The notes under the pieces are model-generated. The model was not told the DNA's origin, ran no database searches, and was given only the letters and a program-made list of their open reading frames with translations. Positions 7,275 through 14,694 of a stretch of 17,734 bases of DNA are shown piece after piece. This DNA comes from Casp-Chloro-G3 sp002816715 (lineage in GTDB: Bacteria; Chloroflexota; Dehalococcoidia; Lucifugimonadales; UBA3495). How positions within the stretch are numbered: position 1 is the first letter of the stretch; every line of letters begins with the position of its first letter. The stretch covers positions 1-17,734 of the forward strand of contig JAQBUV010000052.1 in NCBI GenBank assembly GCA_027623815.1, read 5' to 3'. The translations under genes and the position numbers were made by a program.

Positions 7275-7303
7275 AATTAGCTGGGGGTTGCATCGGTGCG
7301 TCC

Positions 7304-7309
7304 ATTATA
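7304..7309 (-). promoter_or_regulatory. Candidate -10 box for thrS
   Basis: TATAAT reads leftward at 7309-7304 in the 81-bp gap between plsY and thrS. No good -35 lies 16-18 bases upstream (that region overlaps the end of plsY), so thrS may also be read from plsY. Confidence 0.35.
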
Positions 7310-7320
7310 GCGGACGGGCA

Positions 7321-7947
7321 TCAGGGATTAAAATTAGTCCCGTAGAACAGCCCACGAAACCGCCGGGTCTTGACGGCGGCGCTGATTTGACCCCAGGCAC
7401 CGACTACATAAGTGGCTGTCACCAGCACGCTCAACGTCAGGCACAGCGCGGTCGGCCCGACGCCCAGGTTGCTGACTATCGCCAAGGCGTTTACCAGAAT
7501 CAGCCCGGCTCCGACCCCGATAATTACGTTTCTGGTGAGGGCGACCAGCAGCACAGTCGGCCCCAGCGCGATCAACGTCAGCCAAGGGACGATGACCAGG
7601 GAGATTCCCAGGATGGTCGCCGCGCCCTTGCCGCCCTTAAACTTCAGGAACACCGGCCAGTTGTGTCCGGCGACCACTGAAATTGTGGTGAAGTAAACCG
7701 CCCACTCTGGCGCTCCCAACCATTGGGGAACCAATACCGCCAGAACTCCTTTGGCCGCATCTACCGCCAGCACCGGGATAGCCCCCCAGATGCCTACCTG
7801 ATGAAAGGTATTCAGCGCGCCAACATTTCTGCTCCCCAGACTGCGTATATCCAGGTTTCTGAGCCGGTGCACCACGATATAGGCGGTGGGGATGGAGCCA
7901 GCTAAATACGCTCCGACGCTGAGCAGCGCTATGACTGCAAATTCCAA
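7321..7947 (-). CDS. plsY: Glycerol-3-phosphate acyltransferase PlsY (acyl-phosphate dependent)
   Basis: Transfers an acyl chain from acyl-phosphate to glycerol-3-phosphate, the first membrane step of phospholipid synthesis. The 208-residue protein is mostly hydrophobic, with several membrane segments from residue 3 onward. PlsY signatures are present: GSIPTAYIV and LGSRNVGALN (about 38-46, usually GSGNxGATN), and GHNWPVFLKFKGGKGAAT (94-111). The start is TTG 7947, preceded by GGAGAG five bases upstream; no in-frame ATG is closer to the family N-terminus. It is probably cotranscribed with thrS. Length is normal. Confidence 0.95.
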   Translation of the reverse strand: MEFAVIALLSVGAYLAGSIPTAYIVVHRLRNLDIRSLGSRNVGALNTFHQVGIWGAIPVLAVDAAKGVLAVLVPQWLGAPEWAVYFTTISVVAGHNWPVFLKFKGGKGAATILGISLVIVPWLTLIALGPTVLLVALTRNVIIGVGAGLILVNALAIVSNLGVGPTALCLTLSVLVTATYVVGAWGQISAAVKTRRFRGLFYGTNFNP

Positions 7948-8056
7948 GAAGCACTCTCCGTTCGGAGTTTCCTAAAATTGGTGTGTCATCAATATCTTAG
8001 CGATAGCAGTGACCAACGCGCAAATCCGGGCCCGGCACACTTAGACTCTTGCCTGG

Positions 8057-8101
8057 TTTGGTGAGAATTTGGTGAGATTGCAGGAGAAATCTGAGTATAA
8101 A
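8057..8101 (+). promoter_or_regulatory. Phased direct repeats ahead of a -10-like TATAAA
   Basis: TTTGGTGAGA occurs twice, at 8057-8066 and 8068-8077, with an 11-base period, so both copies face the same side of the helix. TATAAA follows at 8096-8101, which would place the -35 region in or beside the second copy. It lies about 115 bases before the CetZ-like gene. Activator binding is inference. Confidence 0.4.
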
Positions 8102-8214
8102 GCCACTCCCATTCAACTTGACTGTGCTGAATTTTGTATGCGATGGTTGAATTACATAACCTGTGAACATAACTACATTATCAGGCGACTCAGAAACAAT
8201 GGGAGGGGCAAGAG

Positions 8215-9273
8215 ATGAGGATACTTTGGATCGGATTTGGACAGGCTGGCGGCAAAGTCGTCAACACGCTGATGGGCTTTGACAAAAAATTCTACGATGC
8301 GGTGGCTTTCAACACTGAAGAGGCCGACCTGGCCGACCTCAACCATATCCACCAAAAAGTGCTGATCGGCAAATACAAGCACCGGGGCCGAGGAGTTGGT
8401 GGAGATATTGAATTGGCGGCAGATATCGCCGGCAAGGCGGTGTCCCAAATGATGGATGTCGTTGACCTTCGCAACCGCCGGTTTGATCCAGAAGCCTTCT
8501 GGATTGCTGGAGGATTGGGCGGCGGTACTGGTGCTGGTGGGTCGTGCATCCTGGCTAAGGAACTCAAGGAGACCTACAACAAGCCAGTCTACGGTCTTGG
8601 CCTGCTACCTTCCACCACTGACATGCCGCCGGAGAAGGAGGCCCTGCACCTTTCCAACGCGTTGAGAAGCTTTGAGTGGTGGCGGCGTTACTTTGACAAC
8701 ATCATGCTGGTGGATAACCAGCAGTACGAGCAGCGAATGGATGTCCGCGAGTCCATTGAGCAGATGTACGAGCGGATCAACCATAACCTGGCCAAGCGGA
8801 TAACCACGGTGCTCAGCGCCGGTGAGATCCGCCCGGCTCCCCAGGAAGTGTTCAATTCTTCAGAAATCATCGCCACCCTGGGTTCTGAAGGGGAAGTATC
8901 CACCATTGGGTACAAGGGAGAGCGGATACGGCTCAAGTCTGAGTTCTGGAAGGGCGGCATTGAGCCTGACTCCAACGAACTGGAGCGCATCATTCAGACC
9001 AGCACAGAGAGCAATTCGCTGACCTTCCCCTGTGACATCACTGGGTCGAAGAACGCTGCGTTGATTACCCATGGCCGCCCCGAGTTTCTCTTTACCCAGG
9101 CTATCATCAAGGGCCGTGCCTTTCTGGAGGAACGGACTCGGGTTAGCAAAGTCCGCTACGGAGATTTCCCCGACAAATCGAGCAAGGTACTATCAGCAAC
9201 TACCTTGTTCTCCTCGATCAATGATCTATCCCGTCTGGATCAGATGCGCCAGCGGGCCGCCCAGTTGGCCTGA
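8215..9273 (+). CDS. CetZ/tubulin-like GTPase (tubulin/FtsZ superfamily)
   Basis: A 352-residue member of the tubulin/FtsZ superfamily. The N-terminal GTP-binding half shows the first loop IGFGQAGGKVVNTL (7-19), which is closer to tubulin and CetZ (GQAG) than to FtsZ; FNTEEADL (32-39); and the signature GGLGGGTGAGG (99-109), where FtsZ has GGGTGTG and tubulin GGGTGSG. In the T7-loop position is EVFNSSEIIATL (211-222), with E217 where CetZ proteins carry the catalytic glutamate and FtsZ has NxDxxD. The C-terminal half is typical in size, but I see no FtsZ-type C-terminal tail for FtsA binding. It probably forms GTP-dependent filaments; a role in shape, motility or division is unknown. GGAGG at 8202-8206 supports ATG 8215. 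It has no operon partner and is followed by its own terminator. Confidence 0.85.
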   Translation: MRILWIGFGQAGGKVVNTLMGFDKKFYDAVAFNTEEADLADLNHIHQKVLIGKYKHRGRGVGGDIELAADIAGKAVSQMMDVVDLRNRRFDPEAFWIAGGLGGGTGAGGSCILAKELKETYNKPVYGLGLLPSTTDMPPEKEALHLSNALRSFEWWRRYFDNIMLVDNQQYEQRMDVRESIEQMYERINHNLAKRITTVLSAGEIRPAPQEVFNSSEIIATLGSEGEVSTIGYKGERIRLKSEFWKGGIEPDSNELERIIQTSTESNSLTFPCDITGSKNAALITHGRPEFLFTQAIIKGRAFLEERTRVSKVRYGDFPDKSSKVLSATTLFSSINDLSRLDQMRQRAAQLA

Positions 9274-9329
9274 ACCGCTGGAATGTACCACAGCTTTTTC
9301 CTACGGCAACTGAGCGTACAAAGATATGG

Positions 9330-9355
9330 TGGGGGTGTGAACCCCCATTATTTTT
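9330..9355 (+). terminator. Rho-independent terminator after the CetZ-like gene
   Basis: TGGGGGT (9330-9336) pairs perfectly with ACCCCCA (9341-9347) around GTGA, followed by TTATTTTTG. It separates the CetZ-like gene from prfB, so prfB needs its own promoter in the 50-odd bases that follow, where only a -10-like GATAAT (9357-9362) is visible. Confidence 0.8.
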
Positions 9356-9406
9356 GCGATAATGTAAACACTCAAAAAGTCATCCACCAGTTAATAAGGC
9401 AGGAAT

Positions 9407-10514
9407 ATGGATCAGTTAAGGCAAGACCTCACAGCATTGGTTCAGAAGATCGAATCTTTGGTGGAGCGTCTTTGACCTCGCCAATAAAGAAGTCACAATT
9501 GCGAAGATGGAACAAGAGGCGGCCATCCCAGGATACTGGGACGACCCGCGACAGGCCCAGCGCTACATGCAGCAGTTGGGCCAGCTTAAAGACACAGTAA
9601 CCCTCTGGAGGAACCTTCAATCGCAGTCCGCATCTGCCTTGGAGTTGGTCGAACTGGCCATTGAAGATGACGACGATTCCTACCAGGAACAACTTGAGGC
9701 CGAGGCCCGCGAGATCAGCAAGGCCATTGCCCGGGAGGAGATTAACCTGACTCTGGCCGGGCCTTTTGACGACCGCCCGGCGATTGTGACCATACATGCC
9801 GGGGCGGGCGGCACTGACTCCCAAGATTGGGCTGAGATGTTGCTCCGGATGTACACGCTGTGGGCCGAAGAGTCGAATCGTCCGATTCAAGTCATGGACC
9901 TATCCTATGGTGACGAGGCCGGGTTGCGGGGGGCGGTGCTGGAGATTGGCGGCCCTTATGCTCTGGGCTATCTCAATTCCGAACGCGGTGTGCACCGACT
10001 AGTGCGATTGTCCCCCTATGACCCCAACCATCTGCGGCATACTTCCTTCGCCGATGTGGAAGTTCTACCAGCGGCCCTGGATGATGAATCCGAGGCCGAG
10101 GTAAAGCAGGACGATATCAAGATGGACTTTTTCCACTCCAGTGGCCCCGGCGGTCAGAACGTGCAGAAAGTCGCGTCAGCAGTCCGGCTGACCCACATTC
10201 CCACCGGCGTGGTGGTTACCTGCCAGACGGAACGCTCACAGTATCAGAACCGGGAATATGCGATGCGGATTCTGCGGGCCAGGATTCTTGATCGGGAGAA
10301 TAAACAACGGGCGGAGGACTTGGCCAAGCTGCGAGGCGAGCGGGTTGCGGCGGAGTTTGGCAACCAGATTCGCAGTTACGTGCTGCACCCTTACAAGTCA
10401 GTCAAGGACCACCGCACCAATTACCAGAGCACCAACCCGGAGGCGGTGCTGGAAGGCGACTTGGAAGGGTTCATCCAGGCTTACCTGATGTCCAAAGTGG
10501 GTGAGGGTGAGTAA
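9407..10514 (+). CDS. prfB: Peptide chain release factor 2, with programmed +1 frameshift
   Basis: Releases the finished protein at UGA and UAA codons. Translation starts at ATG 9407 (AAGG at 9396-9399) and reads 22 codons to CTT TGA C at 9470-9476. A +1 shift there joins the main frame at GAC 9474, continuing LANKEVTIAKMEQEA, to give 368 residues ending at TAA 10512-10514. The GGQ motif that triggers hydrolysis is at about 248-250 (SSGPGGQNVQ). The stop-recognition tripeptide is SPY at about 202-204 where SPF is usual. The frameshift is the well-known autoregulation: low RF2 lets the ribosome pause at UGA and slip. Annotation pipelines would wrongly start this gene at 9507. Confidence 0.96.
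9460..9476 (+). promoter_or_regulatory. RF2 programmed +1 frameshift site
   Basis: GGTGGAG (9460-9466) is an internal Shine-Dalgarno-like stimulator three bases before the slippery CTT (9470-9472), the TGA stop (9473-9475) and the following C. The layout and spacing match the E. coli prfB site; the stimulator is a little weaker than AGGGGG. Confidence 0.93.
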
Positions 10515-10555
10515 CGTCCACGCGGTACTAGCTGATTGACACTGTTGCCAACTAT

Positions 10556-10585
10556 GAAGGGGCGGGTATTAAAACCCGCCCCTTC
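10556..10585. terminator. Hairpin between convergent prfB and ribBA
   Basis: GAAGGGGCGGGT (10556-10567) pairs perfectly with ACCCGCCCCTTC (10574-10585) around ATTAAA. It lies between two genes that point at each other, so it probably serves both directions. Neither side has a long T tract, so termination strength is uncertain. Confidence 0.6.
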
Positions 10586-10627
10586 AGCTATTCCAACTAT
10601 AATTAGAAATTTCTTGGAATTTACGGC

Positions 10628-11836
10628 CTACGAACAAGACCCCAGTATATGTCCCATCTTGGCGCGCTTGGTCTGGAGATAGGCCAGATTCTCGTCGTTG
10701 GGCGGCACTTCCACTTCCACCCGGTCGACAATTTCTAGGCCGAACCCGGACAGTCCGACCACCTTCTTGGGGTTGTTGGTCAAGAGCCTGATCTTACGAA
10801 TGCCCAAGTCCAAAAGCATCTGCGCGCCAATGCCGTAGTGCCGCAGGTCCGACTCGAATCCCAACTTTTCGTTGGCTTCAATAGTATCCAGGCCGGTGTC
10901 CTGCAGTGAATAAGCCTTGATCTTGTTGTGCAGGCCAATGCCCCGGCCTTCCTGCCTCATGTAGAGAAAAGCTCCAGTGCCTTCCTTGCCCAGCATCCGC
11001 ATCGCCAACTCAATCTGCTCGCCGCAGTCACAGCGCAAACTGCCGAACACGTCCCCGGTGAGACATTCACTATGAATACGGGTCATCACCGGCTGGTCTG
11101 GCTCCCAGTTGCCAATGGTCAGGGCGATGTGCTCGCCCGGTTCAACGGCGCTGCGGTAGGCGACAATCTTGAACTCGCCGTACTTGGAGGGGAGTCGAGC
11201 CTCCGCCACTCTTTCGATCAGGTTGTCATAACGCCGACGGTGAGCGATTATCTGAGCAATGCTCAGGATTTTCAGATCGTGCTGCTTGGCGAAGATTTCC
11301 AGGTCAGGTAGCCGGGACATCTCCCCGTCGTCTCTTATAATTTCGCAAACTACGCCTGCCGGATACATACCACCAATGTTGCAGAGGTCAATTATCGCCT
11401 CGGTATGACCAGCGCGGACCAGAACCCCGCCCGGATGGTACTTGAGTGGGAAAAGGTGGCCCGGTCGGGAGAAATCAGCAGGGGTTGCCTTCCCATCGAT
11501 CAGGGCTTGGACGGTAGCCGCTCGGTCAAAGGCCGAGATACCGGTGGTGGTGCCGATATTGTAGTCGATCGGCATGGTGAATGCGGTGGGCATGCTGCTT
11601 TCGGTATGCTCACTCTCGATCATTGGTATGTCTAGCTCGTTGAGTCGCTCTTCCATCATGGGCATGCAAAGCAGACCGCGGGCATGGGTGACCATAAAGT
11701 TGACGGCCTCGGGGGTCACTTTGTCCGCGGCCATTACCAGGTCGCCCTCGTTCTCCCGACGCTCATCGTCAACGACGATCACGAATTTCCCGGCCTGTAG
11801 GTCGGCGATGGCCTCTTCTAGGCTGGATAGAGGCAT
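10628..11836 (-). CDS. ribBA: Bifunctional 3,4-dihydroxy-2-butanone-4-phosphate synthase / GTP cyclohydrolase II
   Basis: Supplies both starting branches of riboflavin synthesis: the four-carbon unit from ribulose-5-phosphate and the pyrimidine from GTP. The RibB domain (about 1-200) has DDERRENEGD (23-32), the acidic metal site, and TGISAFDRA. The RibA domain (about 205-402) has the three zinc cysteines in SECLTGDVFGSLRCDC (C258, C269, C271) and RQEGRGIGLHNKIKAY. Length is normal for the fusion. ATG 11836 is preceded by AAGGAAGGG. It is the last gene of ribD-ribE-ribBA, 36 bases after ribE. Confidence 0.97.
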   Translation of the reverse strand: MPLSSLEEAIADLQAGKFVIVVDDERRENEGDLVMAADKVTPEAVNFMVTHARGLLCMPMMEERLNELDIPMIESEHTESSMPTAFTMPIDYNIGTTTGISAFDRAATVQALIDGKATPADFSRPGHLFPLKYHPGGVLVRAGHTEAIIDLCNIGGMYPAGVVCEIIRDDGEMSRLPDLEIFAKQHDLKILSIAQIIAHRRRYDNLIERVAEARLPSKYGEFKIVAYRSAVEPGEHIALTIGNWEPDQPVMTRIHSECLTGDVFGSLRCDCGEQIELAMRMLGKEGTGAFLYMRQEGRGIGLHNKIKAYSLQDTGLDTIEANEKLGFESDLRHYGIGAQMLLDLGIRKIRLLTNNPKKVVGLSGFGLEIVDRVEVEVPPNDENLAYLQTKRAKMGHILGSCS

Positions 11837-11872
11837 ATAAACCCTTCCTTTTAACGGCGAGTTGGCTGTGCG

Positions 11873-12457
11873 TTATCGAGCCATCAGGCTTTCGACGTAC
11901 TTGGCGACAATATCAACTTCCAGGTTGACCCGGTCGCCTACCAGCTTACCCTTCAAGTTCGTATTTTCCATTGTGTATGGTATCACAGACACTGTGAACG
12001 ATGAAGCACCCTTTTTGACCACGGTCAAACTCATGCCGTCAACCGCCATGAACCCCTTTTCTACAATGTAGGGCATCAGCCGTCTTGGGCTGATAATGCG
12101 GATAATGGTGCAGTCCCCTTCGGGCTTCATTGAGGAGATCCGACCAGTTCCATCCACGTGTCCCTGCACTATGTGGCCGCCTAGCCGGTCGCTGACCGCC
12201 AGCGGGCGCTCCAGGTTGACCCAATCTCCGGCATCGACGTTTCCCAACGAGGTGCGCCGTATAGTCTCCGGCGCCAGGTCCACACCGAATTCGCTACCAT
12301 CGTTACCTTTGAAACTGACCACCGTCAGGCAGGCTCCGTTGACCGAGATGCTGTCGCCCAGCTTGGTGCCTTCCAGCACTTTGCTGCCTCGTACCGACAA
12401 GCGATGGTCATCCAAACTGGCCACCTGGCCGACTTCCTCAATTATTCCAGTAAACAC
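11873..12457 (-). CDS. ribE: Riboflavin synthase, alpha subunit
   Basis: Converts two molecules of 6,7-dimethyl-8-ribityllumazine into riboflavin. The 194-residue protein has the family start MFTGIIEEVG and the internally repeated barrel: the first copy runs to about 95 with DSISVNGACLTVV, and the second begins near GHIVQGHVDGTG and has VDGMSLTVV. The start is GTG 12457, one base after the TAG of ribD, with GGGAGG inside the end of ribD; translation is probably coupled. The symbol follows B. subtilis use (E. coli calls it ribC). Confidence 0.96.
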   Translation of the reverse strand: MFTGIIEEVGQVASLDDHRLSVRGSKVLEGTKLGDSISVNGACLTVVSFKGNDGSEFGVDLAPETIRRTSLGNVDAGDWVNLERPLAVSDRLGGHIVQGHVDGTGRISSMKPEGDCTIIRIISPRRLMPYIVEKGFMAVDGMSLTVVKKGASSFTVSVIPYTMENTNLKGKLVGDRVNLEVDIVAKYVESLMAR

Positions 12458-12458
12458 G

Positions 12459-13553
12459 CTAAGCCTCCCTGTCCGGGTAACCAGTAATCAACCAATCGGC
12501 TCCGATTGACTCCAACTTGGTGCGCCGCAACCGCCAGGCTTGCGCCATTTTCGGGACGCCCTGACCGGCTACTGGCGACGCCGCTTCTGCGCCTCCAATA
12601 ATCACCGGAGCAATAAAAGCATACACTTTGTCGACCAGACCGGCATCGAACAGCGATCCCAAGACCATTCCACCGCCTTCCACCAGCAAGCTTACGACAT
12701 CGCGACGCCCAAGCTCAGCGGTTACAAGACTGGAGTCTACCCGGTGGTCGGCCCCCAGGCCAGTCGGAACCACCTTTGCCCCAGCCGCCTTCAATGCCTT
12801 CACTTTTTCGGGAGAAGCTTCGGCTGACGTGAATATCAGAGTCCGCCCCGGCTCCTGCAGCATCTTGGCCGTTGCCGGAGTGCGGCAGTGGCTGTCCATG
12901 ACGACGCGCAAGGGCTGTCGTGTCAAGGGCTGACCACCTTGGTCCCGGGCGGTTAGCTGAGGGTCATCGGCCAGCACCGTGTTGACGCCGACCATTATAG
13001 CGTCAGACTCCCGGCGCATCTGCTGCACCAGGTTTCTAGCCTCTGGGCCGGTGACCCACTTGGAATCACCGGTGCGGGTGGCGATCTTGCCGTCCAGACT
13101 CATCGCGAATTTGGCGGTAACAAAGGGGAGTCCAGTGTTTATGTGCTTGGCGAAAGCCTCGTAGAGTTGTGCTGCTTCTTCAGATTCTTCTTGGACTACA
13201 GATATTCCGGCGTCCTCAAGCTCAGCGCACCCTTTGCCTGCGACCAGAGGATTTGGGTCGATTACCGCAACATGAACCTGCTTGATGCCCGCCGCGATGA
13301 TGGCCTGAGTGCAGGGCGGCGTGCGCCCAAAATTGCAACATGGTTCCAGGGTGCTGTAAAGAGTGGCTCCTTGAGCCAGGTCTCCGGCCTGTTGCAGCGC
13401 ACCGATTTCCGCATGGCGCTGGCCGGGGGGCAGGGTGAAACCCTCTCCAATGATTGCTCCGTCCTTTACCACCACCGCGCCAACCGCCGGATTAGGGCTG
13501 GTGGTGCCCAGGGCCTGTTTAGCCAGGGTGATGGCGTGCTGCATCGGAGTCAT
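12459..13553 (-). CDS. ribD: Bifunctional riboflavin deaminase / reductase RibD
   Basis: Performs the second and third steps of the GTP branch of riboflavin synthesis. With the ATG at 13553 it has 364 residues. The deaminase domain (1 to about 145) has the zinc site HAE (H47, E49) and EPCCNFGRTPPC (C72, C81). The reductase domain follows, with PFVTAKFAMSLDGKIATRTG and SLLVEGGGMVLGSLFDAGLVD. The frame is open up to an ATG at 13640, but the extra 29 residues overlap a good promoter and are unlike the family, so I chose 13553, although its Shine-Dalgarno is distant. It heads the rib operon; ribH is not here. Confidence 0.95.
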   Translation of the reverse strand: MTPMQHAITLAKQALGTTSPNPAVGAVVVKDGAIIGEGFTLPPGQRHAEIGALQQAGDLAQGATLYSTLEPCCNFGRTPPCTQAIIAAGIKQVHVAVIDPNPLVAGKGCAELEDAGISVVQEESEEAAQLYEAFAKHINTGLPFVTAKFAMSLDGKIATRTGDSKWVTGPEARNLVQQMRRESDAIMVGVNTVLADDPQLTARDQGGQPLTRQPLRVVMDSHCRTPATAKMLQEPGRTLIFTSAEASPEKVKALKAAGAKVVPTGLGADHRVDSSLVTAELGRRDVVSLLVEGGGMVLGSLFDAGLVDKVYAFIAPVIIGGAEAASPVAGQGVPKMAQAWRLRRTKLESIGADWLITGYPDREA

Positions 13554-13603
13554 GGTTCGGTGGGTTTCCTTCTCGTGGTGGACTAACTGGAAGCTATAAT
13601 ATA

Positions 13604-13632
13604 ATTGTAGCGGCGGCCTACCGGCACCGCAA
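13604..13632 (-). promoter_or_regulatory. Sigma70-type promoter of the rib operon
   Basis: Reading leftward, TTGCGG (13632-13627) and TACAAT (13609-13604) are separated by exactly 17 bases, followed by the AT-rich TATATTATAG. Transcription would start near 13597, giving a leader of roughly 45 bases before ATG 13553. That is too short for an FMN riboswitch, and none is seen. Confidence 0.6.
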
Positions 13633-13654
13633 CCAGGCATAGGTGTTCAAAACA

Positions 13655-13683
13655 AGAGGCGGGGAATTTAGATCCCCGCCTCT
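13655..13683 (-). terminator. Terminator after the SIMPL-domain gene
   Basis: AGAGGCGGGGA (13655-13665) pairs perfectly with TCCCCGCCTCT (13673-13683) around ATTTAGA. In the leftward direction it is followed by TGTTTTG. It insulates the rib promoter from the upstream gene. Confidence 0.7.
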
Positions 13684-13708
13684 CAAATGCTAGCTGTGGA
13701 GCAGTTTC

Positions 13709-14581
13709 TTACTGGATGGCGAACATGGCCTGGATGCTGATGGACACGTCAACCTCCCCGGGCTGGATTGGCGTGGGAGCGCTAGCCGCCTGGTCAAAGA
13801 ATGCGGTCTCGGCGTAAGCCACGCGCAGAGGACTGAATCCACCTGTTTCACTGATGAAGAAGGGCTTGCCTAACTGCACTCCGCTCAGGGTGGCAAGCTG
13901 GTTGGCCTTGGCCACCATGTCGGCGACGGCGGCGGCGCGGGCCTGCTCTTCCAGCGGCTTAACGTCTTCAATGCTGAAGTTAATGCCCTGGAAGCGGGTC
14001 AGGTCGCCGCCGGCGGCGGTCACTTCATCAATTATGTTTCCAACATTGTCCAGGTTGCGAATCTTAACCGTTAGCTGGTTGCTCACCTGGAATCCGGAGA
14101 TGTTCCGACTGTCACGGTCGTACCTGGGATTGATGCTAAAGTAGCTGGTCCTGATGTCCTGGTCGGCTACGCCGTTGTCTTTCAGTGTCTTAATCACGTC
14201 TTCCATCGCGGCAGCGGCATCTTCTCGGGCGGCTTGAACCGTGTCTCGGAAGGCTTCCACACCCAGATTGACTGTCGCTAGATCGGGAGTCCCGCTGACC
14301 TGGCCTTGTCCGCTAACCGAGATTCCGGTGACGCTGCCATCCTGGGCGAGCAAATTGCTGGCCGACCCAAAATTGCTGTTCAGATAGGTCTCGGCCCCCG
14401 CCACTGGCCGGATGATGCTGGCGCCTGCTGCGCCAGCCGGAGGGTTTACCTGGTTTTGCGCCGCCTCAGCGTTGTTGGTTGGTGCTGGAGACTGGGTAGC
14501 GCAGGCTACCGCGAACATCAGCCCGGCCCCCAACCCCAATAATGTTAGTATCTTGTTCCTTGGGCTGACTATTTTGATCAT
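13709..14581 (-). CDS. SIMPL-domain (DUF541) lipoprotein
   Basis: A 290-residue exported lipoprotein. The signal has R/K residues, a hydrophobic run and the lipobox FAVAC with C27, then a Pro/Asn/Ala-rich linker to about 80. The SIMPL/DUF541 domain covers about 84-290, with GISVSGQGQVSGTPDLATVNLGVE at its start, DIRTSYFSINPRYD and an alpha-helical stretch with KPLEEQARAAAVADMVAKANQLA. The family includes E. coli YggE; its molecular role is poorly known, with links to oxidative stress and envelope integrity. AAGGAGAT lies about 12 bases before ATG 14581. It follows the anti-sigma gene by 113 bases, where a candidate ECF promoter lies. Confidence 0.9.
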   Translation of the reverse strand: MIKIVSPRNKILTLLGLGAGLMFAVACATQSPAPTNNAEAAQNQVNPPAGAAGASIIRPVAGAETYLNSNFGSASNLLAQDGSVTGISVSGQGQVSGTPDLATVNLGVEAFRDTVQAAREDAAAAMEDVIKTLKDNGVADQDIRTSYFSINPRYDRDSRNISGFQVSNQLTVKIRNLDNVGNIIDEVTAAGGDLTRFQGINFSIEDVKPLEEQARAAAVADMVAKANQLATLSGVQLGKPFFISETGGFSPLRVAYAETAFFDQAASAPTPIQPGEVDVSISIQAMFAIQ

Positions 14582-14662
14582 CTTTTTCTTTATCTCCTTT
14601 TCTTTGTCTTTATTATTTCTGGCTCGGTTTGGTCGGTTCGGCGCGCCTGATCTAACTAATAG

Positions 14663-14688
14663 GACGGTATGATTACAGAAAAAGTTCC
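14663..14688 (-). promoter_or_regulatory. Candidate ECF sigma promoter for the SIMPL gene
   Basis: Reading leftward, GGAAC (14688-14684) and CGTC (14666-14663) are 17 bases apart, the usual layout for ECF-type promoters. It is about 80 bases before the SIMPL start and just behind the anti-sigma stop. Control by the neighbouring sigma factor is inference; I found no copy ahead of the sigma gene itself. Confidence 0.45.
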
Positions 14689-14694
14689 CAAAGA

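Noticed and set aside
7240..7320. T-box or tRNA-like operator upstream of thrS
   Set aside because: Only 81 bases to plsY and no specifier stem or T-box core sequence seen.
13554..13640. N-terminal extension of RibD to ATG 13640
   Set aside because: The 29 extra codons cover a well-spaced promoter (13604-13632) and do not resemble RibD N-termini.
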